DNA from: Acidovorax sp. A79
GTDB taxonomy: Bacteria; Pseudomonadota; Gammaproteobacteria; Burkholderiales; Burkholderiaceae_C
Direction: 5' to 3'
Length of the DNA stretch: 64,000 nucleotides
Assembly (NCBI RefSeq): GCF_041154505.1
Contig: NZ_AP028672.1
Span: forward strand, 3,698,501 to 3,762,500
This document shows positions 43,526 to 51,710 of this stretch, one piece after another. The position numbers and the translations under genes were made by a program. The notes under the pieces are model-generated. The model was not told the origin of the DNA. It ran no database searches and saw only the letters and a list, made by a program, of their open reading frames with translations. Every line of letters starts with the position of its first letter. Position 1 is the first letter of the stretch.

Positions 43526-44284
43526 CTACTGGCCTTTTTCCAGGCGGTCCGCATAGAAGCCGGGCAGGCCCGCCGCGCGGATGGCGGCCGCGGCGGCCAG
43601 GTGGTCGTACGGCACGCGGTGGAAGGTGATCTGCGCCGCCGCGTCGTCGAACAGCGCGTACATGGCGCGTGCGTCGCCGTCGCGCGGCTGGCCCACGGAG
43701 CCCACGATGGCGAGCCACTGGCGGTGCGGCGGCACGGGCACGGGCACGCCGGGCTCGGGCGCAAAGCGCATGAGCTTGGCGGTGGGCGTGAGGAAGTACA
43801 GCACCTGCTCGTGCACATGGCCGCAGAACACATAGCGGATGGCGGGGTCGATGGTCTGCGCCGCCATCATGCAGCGCTCGGCCGCGTTGGAGTCGTCCAC
43901 GTAGCGCCACTGGGCAGGTGCGTCGGCGCTGGCGTGCACGAGCAGGGCGTTGCCGCCCAGCCGCGCGGTCAGCGGCAAGGCCTGCAGGAAGGCGTGGTGC
44001 CGCGACGCGAGGCGGTCGTGTGTCCACCGCGCGCCCAGCTCTGCGCGGTTGCGGGGCGTCGCGGGCGGCGCGAGCGCCATGGCGTCGTGGTTGCCCAGCA
44101 CGCACAGCGCGCCGTTCTGCGCGAGCGCCATGGCCTGGTCGGCCACGGCCACGGGGTCGCCGCCGTAGCCCACGAGGTCGCCCAGCAGGGCGAATCGCTG
44201 GGCGCCCTGCGCGCGGGCATGCTGCAGGCAGGCGTCCAGGGCCTGGCGGTTGGCGTGGATGTCGGAGAGGAGGGCGGTCTTCAT
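43526..44284 (-). CDS. Metallophosphoesterase (calcineurin-like, YfcE/MJ0936-type)
   Basis: The 252-residue protein shows all metal-site motifs of calcineurin-like phosphoesterases: LLSDIHANRQAL (D-x-H), LLGDLVGYGGDP (GDxxxxG), CVLGNHDAM (GNHD) and FCGHVHEQ (GHxH). A VGSVGQPRDGD segment resembles DNA-repair/phosphodiesterase relatives. It should hydrolyse phosphomonoester or phosphodiester bonds in the cytoplasm; the substrate is unknown. The start MKTALLSDIHAN is the usual one. It precedes the kinase-Usp gene by about 110 bp and could oppose its action, although this family mostly acts on small molecules. Confidence 0.85.
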   Translation of the reverse strand: MKTALLSDIHANRQALDACLQHARAQGAQRFALLGDLVGYGGDPVAVADQAMALAQNGALCVLGNHDAMALAPPATPRNRAELGARWTHDRLASRHHAFLQALPLTARLGGNALLVHASADAPAQWRYVDDSNAAERCMMAAQTIDPAIRYVFCGHVHEQVLYFLTPTAKLMRFAPEPGVPVPVPPHRQWLAIVGSVGQPRDGDARAMYALFDDAAAQITFHRVPYDHLAAAAAIRAAGLPGFYADRLEKGQ

Positions 44285-44379
44285 GGCGCGAGTATTGGGC
44301 ACCATCATCGCGCGCGTGGCTGAATGCCAGCTTGCAGCGCGCGGGCCGGGCGCCGGGGAGCGCCATGCTGCATGTAAAG

Positions 44380-44418
44380 ATAGCTTCCAGCGCTTGCCTG
44401 GCAAGCGCTGGAAGCTAT
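44380..44418. repeat. Perfect AGCTTCCAGCGCTTGC palindrome, copy 5
   Basis: ATAGCTTCCAGCGCTTGC (44380-44397) and GCAAGCGCTGGAAGCTAT (44401-44418) are perfect 18-bp complements with a three-base loop. This is the most symmetric member of the family in the window. A second TAGCTATTA follows at about 44427. It lies between the DUF1304 gene and the metallophosphoesterase gene. Confidence 0.8.
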
Positions 44419-44432
44419 GATTTTTGTAGCTA

Positions 44433-44816
44433 TTACAGGCTGCGCTGGCGCGCGGGCTTGTCCAGGGCCAGCACCAGGGCCAGGGCGATGATGGCCGGCA
44501 GCGCCTGGGTGAAGAAGATCTTGGGCACGGCGGTGGCGGCGCCGAAGACCCCGGCCACGATCACGCAGCCCAGGAAGAAGATCTTGAACAGCCGGTTGCC
44601 GGTGAACAGCCCCCAGAACAGCCCGGCGGCCAGGAAGCCGTTGTACAGCCCCTGGTTGGCCGCCAGCGTCACGGTGGCATCGGCCAGCTCCTGGGTCAGG
44701 TTGAAGGTCTTCAGGCCCAGGGGCTTGTTCCAGAAGAACATCTCCAGCACCAGGATGTACACATGCTCGATGGCCACGAGGGCCACCGCGATGCGGGGAA
44801 GCAGCAGCCGGCCCAT
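44433..44816 (-). CDS. DUF1304 family membrane protein
   Basis: The 127-residue protein has four hydrophobic helices and the DUF1304 pattern: ALVAIEHVYILVLEMFFWNK, NQGLYNGFLAAGLFWG and a GVFGAATAVPKIFFTQALPA end. Its function is unknown. It starts three bases after the ohr stop codon and is very probably co-transcribed with ohr under OhrR control, suggesting a role linked to peroxide damage of membranes. Confidence 0.83.
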   Translation of the reverse strand: MGRLLLPRIAVALVAIEHVYILVLEMFFWNKPLGLKTFNLTQELADATVTLAANQGLYNGFLAAGLFWGLFTGNRLFKIFFLGCVIVAGVFGAATAVPKIFFTQALPAIIALALVLALDKPARQRSL

Positions 44817-44819
44817 GGC

Positions 44820-45236
44820 TTACACCAGCGTGATGGTCACGTCGATGTTGCCGCGCGTGGCGTTGGAGTAGGGGCAGACCTGATGGGCTGCGTCCACCAG
44901 CTTCTGGGCCGTGGCCTTGTCCAGGCCGGGCAGGCTGATGGCCAGGCGCGCGGCGATGCCGTAGGCGTTCGGGATGGGGCCCAGGTCCACTTCGGCGTCG
45001 ATGGACACGTCCTGCGGCACGGGGATGCCGATCTTGCCGCCCACGGCCTTCATCGCGCCGATGAAGCAGGCTGCGTAGCCCGAGGCGAACAGCTGCTCGG
45101 GGTTGGTGCCGGTACCGGAGGTGCCGGGCGAGGACAGCTTGACGTCCAGGCGGCCGTCATCGGTCTTGGCGGCGCCGTCACGGCCACCGGTCACGTGGGC
45201 CTTGGCGGTGTAGAGGACTTTTTCGAGTTGCGTCAT
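44820..45236 (-). CDS. ohr: Organic hydroperoxide resistance protein
   Basis: The 138-residue protein is a canonical Ohr. The catalytic cysteine is C57 in GYAACF and the resolving cysteine is C121 in VCPYSNATRGN; R19 in GGRDG matches the conserved active-site arginine. Ohr is a dimeric thiol peroxidase that reduces lipid and organic hydroperoxides using lipoylated proteins. It lies 77 bp downstream of ohrR on the same strand, and the only OhrR-type operator is upstream of ohrR, so the two are probably one transcript. AAGGAAGACACC precedes the start. Confidence 0.96.
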   Translation of the reverse strand: MTQLEKVLYTAKAHVTGGRDGAAKTDDGRLDVKLSSPGTSGTGTNPEQLFASGYAACFIGAMKAVGGKIGIPVPQDVSIDAEVDLGPIPNAYGIAARLAISLPGLDKATAQKLVDAAHQVCPYSNATRGNIDVTITLV

Positions 45237-45313
45237 GGTGTCTTCCTTTGCAGTGGGTCAATGAATGTCCGCGATGCGGACGGGGGGTGGAAACGAACGG
45301 TGAAAGAAAAGGG

Positions 45314-45778
45314 TCAGCGCGGCGGGTTGATCCGGTCGCGGAAGGTCTTGAGCTGGCCGGTCAGGGCGGTCAGCTCGGGCAGGGTGCACTGGCTGCTTTC
45401 GAGCACGCAGGGCGGAATGTTTTCCGCCTTGTCGCGCAGCGCCCGGCCCGGGGCCGTGAGGCTGATGCGCACGCGGCGCTCGTCCTGCGCATCGCGGATG
45501 CGGGCGATCAGGCCCGAGGTCTCCAGGCGCTTGAGCAGCGGGGTGAGCGTGCCCGAGTCGAGGAACAGGCGCTCGCCGAGGTCGGAGACGGTCACGCCGT
45601 CCTGCTCCCACAGCACCAGCATCACGAGGTACTGGGGGTAGGTCAGGCCCACGGCCTCCAGCAGGGGCTTGTACAGCTTGGTCATCGCCAGCGAGGCGGA
45701 ATACAGCGCGAAACACACCTGGTTGTCCAGGCGCAGCGCTGCCGGGCTGGGGGTGGTGGAAGTGTTGCTGCGTGCCAT
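45314..45778 (-). CDS. ohrR: OhrR, MarR-family peroxide-sensing repressor
   Basis: The 154-residue protein is a winged-helix MarR-family regulator with the sensing cysteine C22 in [11 protein letters not shown]. Further cysteines C124 and C131 near the C-terminus make it a two-Cys type, similar in layout to Xanthomonas Ohr[21 protein letters not shown] and [18 protein letters not shown] form the DNA-binding part. Oxidation by organic hydroperoxide releases it from DNA. A perfect palindrome (45797-45822) lies 19 bp upstream of the start, implying autoregulation and control of ohr and DUF1304. The ATG at 45778 is chosen over an upstream one lying within the operator region. Confidence 0.93.
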   Translation of the reverse strand: MARSNTSTTPSPAALRLDNQVCFALYSASLAMTKLYKPLLEAVGLTYPQYLVMLVLWEQDGVTVSDLGERLFLDSGTLTPLLKRLETSGLIARIRDAQDERRVRISLTAPGRALRDKAENIPPCVLESSQCTLPELTALTGQLKTFRDRINPPR

Positions 45779-45796
45779 GGGGTGGATTGTGCGGTG

Positions 45797-45822
45797 CAAT
45801 TTAATTGTGCGCAATTAAATTG
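45797..45822. promoter_or_regulatory. OhrR operator, perfect 26-bp inverted repeat
   Basis: CAATTTAATTG (45797-45807) and CAATTAAATTG (45812-45822) are perfect complements around TGCG. The AT-rich sequence resembles OhrR boxes of the AATTnnATT type and stands out in the GC-rich surroundings. Confidence 0.8.
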
Positions 45823-45963
45823 TGTAATCTTTTGTTGCTGGATTGGTTTTTGCGGACGGACGCGGCGGCCTTTCGCCTGCGGTGCTATCCGCGCGCAGCG
45901 CGCGTGCCATCAAGGCGCAAGATGCCCGGCCCGGCCCGGCCTGGCCGCGGCCTCTGCGGGCCG

Positions 45964-46785
45964 TCAACGCCCGGTGAAACGCGCGGGCCGCTTTTCAACG
46001 AAGGCGCGCACGCCCTCGGCCGCATCCTCGCTGTTGGCCAGCTGTTTCTGCACGGGAATGAAATCGGCCACCGCGGCGGCCTGCCCCTGCTCGATGGCCT
46101 TGAGCACGTTGAGCCGCGTGGCCACCACGGCCCGCGGCGCCTGGGCCTCGATGCGCCGGGCGATGGCGATGGCCTCGTCCAGCACCTGCGCGGCGGGCAC
46201 CACCTTCTGCACGAAGTTCAGGCGCAGCGCCTCGCTGCTTCCGAACTCGTCGGCGGTCAGCAAATGCAGCAGCGCATTGCCGGTGCCCGCGCGTTCGGCC
46301 ATGCGCAGCGTGGCGCCGCCCGTGGCCATGATGCCGCGCTGCACCTCCATCTGCGAGAAACGGCAGTCATCGGCGGCGACCACGATGTCGGCGCCCAGCA
46401 TGAGCTCGATGCCCACCGTGAAGCAGATGCCCTTGACCGCCACCACCATGGGCTTGCTGCGGCGCCGGTAGCCGGGCAGGCCGTAGTCGTGGGGCTCCAC
46501 CAGGCCTTCGGGGATGGCTTTTTCGCCGCGCTGCATGTAGGCGCTCACGGCGGGCAGGTCCAGCCCGGCGGTGAAGTGGTCGCCAAAGGCGTGCAGCACG
46601 CCCACACGCAGCTCCGGGTCATCGTCGAGCCGGGTGTAGGCCTCGGCCAGCTGGCGGAACATGGGCGGCGTCCAGCCATTGCGCTTGGCCGGGCGGTTGA
46701 TGCCGATCAGCAGGATGTGGCCGAGCACCTGGGTGTCGATGCAGCCTTCGGCCGGGGGCGTGGTGGGGGTGATGCTGCTGGTCAT
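45964..46785 (-). CDS. Crotonase-family enoyl-CoA hydratase
   Basis: The 273-residue protein is a crotonase-fold enzyme: INRPAKRNGWTPPMFRQLAE, the oxyanion-hole segments FTAGLDL and GIMATGGATLRM, and the adenine pocket KGICFTVGIELMLGADIVVA. The catalytic glutamate positions are not clearly those of E. coli FadB, so isomerase or hydrolase activity remains possible. The ATG at 46785 has AAGGAG at the right distance; an ATG eight codons upstream has none. It lies 83 bp downstream of the 3-hydroxyacyl-CoA dehydrogenase gene behind a strong hairpin, and the two would catalyse consecutive steps of beta-oxidation. Confidence 0.88.
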   Translation of the reverse strand: MTSSITPTTPPAEGCIDTQVLGHILLIGINRPAKRNGWTPPMFRQLAEAYTRLDDDPELRVGVLHAFGDHFTAGLDLPAVSAYMQRGEKAIPEGLVEPHDYGLPGYRRRSKPMVVAVKGICFTVGIELMLGADIVVAADDCRFSQMEVQRGIMATGGATLRMAERAGTGNALLHLLTADEFGSSEALRLNFVQKVVPAAQVLDEAIAIARRIEAQAPRAVVATRLNVLKAIEQGQAAAVADFIPVQKQLANSEDAAEGVRAFVEKRPARFTGR

Positions 46786-46830
46786 GGGCGCAAATGTCTC
46801 CTTGCCCATGATTGAAAACCCAACGCGATG

Positions 46831-46860
46831 GGCGCGCCGTCCCCGGGGGGACAGCGCGCC
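46831..46860 (-). terminator. 30-bp near-perfect hairpin between the dehydrogenase and hydratase genes
   Basis: GGCGCGC, one mismatch, GTCCCC, loop GG, GGGGAC, one mismatch, GCGCGCC. It starts eight bases after the dehydrogenase stop codon. There is no U-tract, so it is more likely an mRNA-stabilising or attenuating structure than a full terminator. It may be a worn relative of the stop-codon-abutting repeat. Confidence 0.5.
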
Positions 46861-46868
46861 TGGGGTCC

Positions 46869-47717
46869 TCAGTAGGTGTAAACGCCCTGGCCGGTCTTGC
46901 GGCCCAGGCGGCCGGCCGCCACCATTTCCTTGAGCAGCGGGCAGGGGCGGTACTTGCTGTCGCCGAACTCGGTCAGGTACACGTCCATCACGGCCAGGCA
47001 CACGTCCAGGCCGATCATGTCGGCCAGCGCCAGCGGGCCGATGGGCTGGTTGCAGCCGAGCTTCATGCCCGCGTCGATGTCCTCGGGCGTGGCCAGGCCC
47101 TCGGCCAGGACGAAGAAGGCTTCATTGATCATCGGCACCAGGATGCGGTTGACCACGAAGCCGGGTGCGTTCTTCACGGTGATGGGGCTCTTGCCCAGGG
47201 CTTCGGCCAGGGCCTTCACGGCGTCGTGCGTGGCATCGCTGGTCTGCAGGCCGCGGATGATCTCCACCAGCGCCATCATGGGCACGGGGTTGAAGAAGTG
47301 CATGCCGATGAAGCGGTCGGCACGCGACGTGGCGGCGGCCAGCTTGGTGATGGAGATCGAGGAGGTGTTCGAGGCGATCAGCACCTCGGGCGCGACCAGC
47401 GCATCCACCTGCTTGAGGATCTTGAGCTTGAGCTCGTAGTTCTCGGTGGCGGCCTCGATCACGAGCTGCGCGGCCTTGAGGTCGTCGTAGCTGGTGGAGA
47501 CCTTGATGCGCGCCAGCGCCGCGTCCTTGTCGGCCGCCGTGATCTTGTCCTTCTTGATCAGGCGGTCCAGGCTGCCCGACACCGTGGCCAGGCCTTTTTG
47601 CACCGCGGCATCGGAGATGTCGACCATCACCACGTCGATGCCCGAGACCGCGCAGGCCTGTGCAATGCCATTGCCCATGGTGCCCGCGCCGATGATGCCA
47701 ACCGTTCGAATCGTCAT
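46869..47717 (-). CDS. 3-hydroxybutyryl-CoA dehydrogenase
   Basis: The 282-residue enzyme has the NAD-binding GAGTMGNGIAQ near the N-terminus, the catalytic histidine in FIGMHFFNPVPMM, and GFVVNRILVPMINEAF with the following helical domain. It oxidises 3-hydroxyacyl-CoA to the 3-oxo form in short-chain acyl-CoA or polyhydroxybutyrate metabolism. Length and motifs match Hbd/PaaH enzymes. The start at 47717 gives MTIRTVGIIGAG; an upstream extension is unsupported. It is divergent from the GMC oxidoreductase gene, and the shared promoter holds a TetR-type palindrome. Confidence 0.93.
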   Translation of the reverse strand: MTIRTVGIIGAGTMGNGIAQACAVSGIDVVMVDISDAAVQKGLATVSGSLDRLIKKDKITAADKDAALARIKVSTSYDDLKAAQLVIEAATENYELKLKILKQVDALVAPEVLIASNTSSISITKLAAATSRADRFIGMHFFNPVPMMALVEIIRGLQTSDATHDAVKALAEALGKSPITVKNAPGFVVNRILVPMINEAFFVLAEGLATPEDIDAGMKLGCNQPIGPLALADMIGLDVCLAVMDVYLTEFGDSKYRPCPLLKEMVAAGRLGRKTGQGVYTY

Positions 47718-47768
47718 ATAGAGAGCTCTCTTCAAAGTGAAACAGACGGGCAGCATGGTAAAGCGAAT

Positions 47769-47782
47769 CGAACGCCCGTTCG
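47769..47782. promoter_or_regulatory. CGAACG-CC-CGTTCG palindrome, TetR-type operator
   Basis: The perfect 6-2-6 palindrome lies between the divergent dehydrogenase and GMC genes. CGAACGnnCGTTCG-type sites are typical of TetR repressors of fatty-acid and branched-acid catabolism. No TetR gene is in the window. Confidence 0.5.
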
Positions 47783-47833
47783 GTTATCGTGCCTCCACAC
47801 CGCCGCCATGTACGGCGCAGGAGGCAACACAAC

Positions 47834-49423
47834 ATGTTCGATTACATCGTCATTGGCGGCGGTTCGGCGGGCTCCGTCCTGGCGGGCCGGCTGACCGAAG
47901 ACCCCGCCGTGCGGGTCTGCCTGCTCGAAGCAGGCCCGGCCGACAGCAGCGTGCTCATCCATTGCCCCGCGGGGCTGGCCGTGATGGCCAAGTTCGAACT
48001 CAACGGCTGGGGCTTCAACACCACGCCGCAGGCCGCGCTGAACCACCGCAGCGGCTACCAGCCGCGCGGCAAGGTGCTCGGGGGCTCCAGCTCGATCAAC
48101 GCCATGGTCTATATCCGGGGCCAGCATGCCGACTACGACCATTGGGCCGCCCAGGGCAATCCCGGCTGGGGCTGGGAGGATGTGAAACCCTACTTCCTGC
48201 GTGCCGAGAACAACGAGCGCGGCGCCGATGCCTGGCATGCCCAGGGCGGCCCCTTCAACGTGGCGGACCTGCGCGCGCCAAACCGCTTCAGCCAGTACTT
48301 CGCCGACGCGGGGGTGCAGGCCGGGCATCCGTACAACCCCGACTTCAACGGTGCCACGCAGGAGGGCGTGGGGCCGTACCAGGTCACGCACAAGAACGGC
48401 GAGCGCCACAGCGCCGCCAAGGGCTATCTCACGCCGCACCTGGCACGGCCCAACCTCCAGGTCGTCACCGGCGCGCAGGCCACCCGCATCCTGTTTGACG
48501 GCCGGCGCGCCGTGGGCGTGGAATACCGCCAGGGCGGCGCGCTGCGGCAGGTGAAGGCCTCGCGCGAGGTGCTGCTGAGCGCGGGGGCGCTGCTGTCGCC
48601 GCAGCTGCTCATGCTCTCCGGCGTGGGGCCGGGCGCGCAGCTGCAAAGCCACGGCATCCCGGTGCTGCATGGCCTGCCCGGCGTGGGCGCGCACCTGCAC
48701 GACCATCCCGACGTGGTGCAGGTCATGGATGCGCCCGCGCTCAAGGACCTGTTCGGGCTGTCGCTCTCGGGCATGGCGCAAACCCTGCGCGGCATCCGCG
48801 AATGGCGGCGCAGCCGCACGGGCATGCTGACCACCAACTTCGCCGAGGCCGGTGGCTTCATCAAGAGCGATCCGTCCGAACCCGCGCCCGACCTGCAGCT
48901 GCACTTCGTGATCGGCAAGCTCGTGGACCACGGCCGCAAGACGGTGTTCGGCCACGGCTACTCGGCCCACGTGTGCCTGCTGCAGCCGCGCAGCCGGGGC
49001 TCGGTGACGCTGGCGAGCAAAGACCCCATGGCCCTGCCGCTGGTGGACCCGCAGTTCCTCGCCGACCCCGATGACATGCGGCGCATGGTGCGCGGCTTCC
49101 AGCGCACGCGCGAGATCCTCGCGCAGCCTGCGCTGGCGAAGTTCGGCGCCAAGGAGCTGGCGGCATCCGCCAACGCGCGCACCGACGTGGAGATCGAGCA
49201 GTTCATCCGCCAGTACGCCGACACCATCTACCACCCCGTGGGAACCTGCCGCATGGGGACGGGGCCCATGGACGTGGTGGATGCCGAACTGCGCGTGCAT
49301 GGCCTGTCGGGCCTGCGCGTGGTGGACGCGTCCATCATGCCGCGCATCGTGAGCGGCAATACCAACGCACCGACGGTGATGATCGCGGAGAAGGCGGTGG
49401 ACCTGCTGCGTGCGCGGGTGTGA
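47834..49423 (+). CDS. GMC family FAD-dependent oxidoreductase (choline dehydrogenase-like)
   Basis: The 529-residue flavoenzyme begins with the FAD-binding YIVIGGGSAGSVLAGRLTED. It contains GGSSSINAMVYIRG, SAGALLSPQLLMLSGVGPG and the C-terminal catalytic region IYHPVGTCRMG with NTNAPTVMIAEKA. GMC enzymes oxidise alcohols to aldehydes. The length and the QPRGKVLGGSSS motif match the choline/alcohol dehydrogenase group in Burkholderiales, often involved in oxidising aliphatic or polyethylene-glycol alcohols. It has no betaine genes nearby. GGAGG precedes the ATG at 47834. It is divergent from the 3-hydroxyacyl-CoA dehydrogenase and may share its regulation. Confidence 0.92.
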   Translation: MFDYIVIGGGSAGSVLAGRLTEDPAVRVCLLEAGPADSSVLIHCPAGLAVMAKFELNGWGFNTTPQAALNHRSGYQPRGKVLGGSSSINAMVYIRGQHADYDHWAAQGNPGWGWEDVKPYFLRAENNERGADAWHAQGGPFNVADLRAPNRFSQYFADAGVQAGHPYNPDFNGATQEGVGPYQVTHKNGERHSAAKGYLTPHLARPNLQVVTGAQATRILFDGRRAVGVEYRQGGALRQVKASREVLLSAGALLSPQLLMLSGVGPGAQLQSHGIPVLHGLPGVGAHLHDHPDVVQVMDAPALKDLFGLSLSGMAQTLRGIREWRRSRTGMLTTNFAEAGGFIKSDPSEPAPDLQLHFVIGKLVDHGRKTVFGHGYSAHVCLLQPRSRGSVTLASKDPMALPLVDPQFLADPDDMRRMVRGFQRTREILAQPALAKFGAKELAASANARTDVEIEQFIRQYADTIYHPVGTCRMGTGPMDVVDAELRVHGLSGLRVVDASIMPRIVSGNTNAPTVMIAEKAVDLLRARV

Positions 49424-49612
49424 AGGAATTCACATTTGCGGCACTGAACGCGGTTTTTAAGGTTCGAAGAAGGTCTGCTTAAGGAGTTTTTAACAGGCAA
49501 ACCGGCCGCGCTTTTCTAGACTTCTTTTCATGGAAGCGGGTGCATGGTGCACCCGGCCCGGCACCCCTAGAAGCAGGGTGTTGAGAGGCCCACGAGGCCA
49601 TGAAAGAAGCAG

Positions 49613-50350
49613 ATGAAGATTGATGCCCGCGAAATTGCCGCACTGACCCAAGCCCAGCCCGCCGCCCCCCGCATGGACATGTACGCCAGCATCCACAAGG
49701 CGCTGCGCGCCTTCATGGCCGACACGCTGCTGGGCCTGGGCCGCATGGATGTGGACGACGACCTGGAGTTCGCCCACACCTGCGACCGTGTGATGCAGCT
49801 GCTGGACCTGTGCCGCGCGCACCTGCACCACGAGAACCAGTTTGTGCACGCCGCCATGGAGGCGCGCCAGCCCGGCTCCAGCCAGAGCATTGCGGGTGAG
49901 CATGTGGAGCACGAACAGGCCATCACGGCCTTGGCAGACGGGGTGAACTACCTCATGGCCTGTGCCAAGCCCGCACGGGCTGCGGCCAACCTGGCCCTGT
50001 ACCGCCAGCTGGCGCTGTTTGTGGCACACAACTTCGAGCACATGCACGAGGAAGAGACTGCGCACAACCGCGTGCTCTGGCAGTGCTACACCGATGCGGA
50101 ACTGGCCGGTGTGCACGATGCGCTGGTGGCCTCGATCCCGCCGCACGAAATGATGGTGGTAGCCCGCTGGATGGTGCCCTACATGTCACCGGCCGAGCGC
50201 ACGGCCATGCTGTCGGACATGCAGCAGCATGCGCCCGCCCCCGTGCTGGCCGCAGTGCTGGCGCAAGTGCAGCCGCACCTCACGCAGCCCGAGTGGACCA
50301 AGCTGATGCGCAGCCTGGGCCTGCCGGTGGTGCCTGGTCTGGTGCACTGA
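49613..50350 (+). CDS. Hemerythrin-like HHE domain protein
   Basis: The 245-residue protein is helical. It has spaced histidines and acids resembling a hemerythrin di-iron site: H28 in YASIHKALR, H72-H73-E74 and H78 in LHHENQFVH, H97/H100 in EHVEHEQA, and HNFEHMHEEE near 142-151. The N-terminal 160 residues form this domain. The C-terminal part (MMVVARWMVPYMSPAERTAM) is a second helical segment seen in some HHE relatives. It may bind oxygen, nitric oxide or iron. It ends four bases from the convergent PNPOx-GAF gene. No signal peptide is visible. Confidence 0.75.
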   Translation: MKIDAREIAALTQAQPAAPRMDMYASIHKALRAFMADTLLGLGRMDVDDDLEFAHTCDRVMQLLDLCRAHLHHENQFVHAAMEARQPGSSQSIAGEHVEHEQAITALADGVNYLMACAKPARAAANLALYRQLALFVAHNFEHMHEEETAHNRVLWQCYTDAELAGVHDALVASIPPHEMMVVARWMVPYMSPAERTAMLSDMQQHAPAPVLAAVLAQVQPHLTQPEWTKLMRSLGLPVVPGLVH

Positions 50351-50354
50351 GGCG

Positions 50355-51710
50355 TCAGGCGTCTTCCAGCACCACGGGGCGCAGCACGCACAGCCGAAAA
50401 CGCCCGCGCCCTGTTTTTTCGATATGGATGTGCGGGCAGTTCTCCTGCAGGCGGCGCTGCAGCAACAGCAGGCGGGCCTCCAGGTTGTCGGCCACATCGG
50501 GCAGGCGCAGGGTGGGGTCCAGCCGCAGTTCGCGGTTGGTGAAGTCCACGCGCCCGGTGTGCTGGTGGTCGCGCAGCAGCTTCCAGATGATGGCTCCTGC
50601 CACGCCCTTGATCAGGTAGTCGTCGTTGATGAACACGCTGTCATTGGCCGCAAAGTGGCGCACCCGCAGCGCGCTGCCGCTCACTGGCGTTGCTACAGCG
50701 GGGGCGGGCAGGGGCTCGGTCGCATCGGGCGCTGCCTGCAGCAGGTCGATGGCGGCAGCCAGCTGGCCCGCAATGGCCACCAGCAGGTCTTCATCCTCGA
50801 AGCCAAACCGCATGTCCTGGGGACTTTCGGCAAACAGCACGCCCAGCGGGCGCCCGGCGGACATCAGGGGCACCGCCACCTGGCTGTGCGGCTGGGCCAG
50901 GCCCGGGTAGGGAATGTCCAGGCCGCGGGCGGGCTGGGGATCGCTGGTGCCGGCATGGGCATCCAGGCTCTCGCGGATGGCGTGGCTGTAGCGGGCGGCA
51001 TTGGTGAAATGGCTGATGCGCACGGGTGTCCCTTCCTGGGCCGCGACGCCGATCACCCCCTGGCCGAGGCGGATCTCCGATCCGACGCCCGAGGTTGCGT
51101 AGCCGCAGCTGGCCACCGTGTAGAGCTGGCTGGAAGGCGCGTCGAGCAGGAGCACCATCGCGTGCTCGATGTCCAGCTGCTCGCGCAATGCGCCCAGGGT
51201 GCATTGCAGCAGCTCGTCGAGCGCGGTGCAGCGGGCCATGCGCTCGCTGCAGGCCCGCAGCGCGTGCAGCATGCCGGGGCGCGGCGCTGGCGGGGGCAGG
51301 CTCTCGCCCGCCACGGATTCGATGCGGTCCACCGCGTAGATGTCGGCCCCCTTGAGTTCGAAGACGCCCGCCATTCCCGCGTGCGAGGCAATGCCCGCCA
51401 GCTGCGCGCGCATGCTCTCGAACACCGGGCCCGTGGCTTCCGTGCGCTGGTAGACGAGGTGCAGGCGGTAGAAGCTGGCCGTGCGCGGGTCCAGGACCAG
51501 CACCGAGGCGCGGGGGTTGCGCAGGATGTTCTGGCGCGTCTTGTTGAAGAACTGGAACGACAGGGCGACATGCCCTTCGTCCACGTACACCGCCTGCGAG
51601 ATGTAGGCGACGTTGGGGGTTCCATCGGCGTCGCAGGTGGCCATGACGGCCGGTATCGCTCCTTCCAGGCAGGGGCGGATCGTGTGCAGGGACAGGAGGG
51701 GCTGGCTCAT
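50355..51710 (-). CDS. PNPOx-like / GAF / C-terminal DNA-binding-like protein
   Basis: The 451-residue protein has three parts. Residues 1-125 form a pyridoxamine-phosphate-oxidase-like split barrel (IPAVMATCDADGTPNVAYIS). Residues about 150-310 form a GAF domain (LYTVASCGYATSGVGSEIRL to VAVPLMSAGRPLGVLFAES). The last 110 residues include DSVFINDDYLIKGVAGAIIW and a basic end with KTGRGRFRL, and could be a winged helix. It may be a flavin- or redox-sensing regulator. Its ATG overlaps the stop of the preceding PNPOx gene (ATGA), so the two are translationally coupled. The open frame runs on far upstream without homology, so I stop at that ATG. Confidence 0.8.
   Translation of the reverse strand: MSQPLLSLHTIRPCLEGAIPAVMATCDADGTPNVAYISQAVYVDEGHVALSFQFFNKTRQNILRNPRASVLVLDPRTASFYRLHLVYQRTEATGPVFESMRAQLAGIASHAGMAGVFELKGADIYAVDRIESVAGESLPPPAPRPGMLHALRACSERMARCTALDELLQCTLGALREQLDIEHAMVLLLDAPSSQLYTVASCGYATSGVGSEIRLGQGVIGVAAQEGTPVRISHFTNAARYSHAIRESLDAHAGTSDPQPARGLDIPYPGLAQPHSQVAVPLMSAGRPLGVLFAESPQDMRFGFEDEDLLVAIAGQLAAAIDLLQAAPDATEPLPAPAVATPVSGSALRVRHFAANDSVFINDDYLIKGVAGAIIWKLLRDHQHTGRVDFTNRELRLDPTLRLPDVADNLEARLLLLQRRLQENCPHIHIEKTGRGRFRLCVLRPVVLEDA

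Noticed and set aside
41978..44323. A 781-codon plus-strand open frame opposite the kinase-Usp and metallophosphoesterase genes
   Set aside because: It spans two well-supported genes and an intergenic repeat on the other strand. The translation shows only composition-driven residues and no motif.
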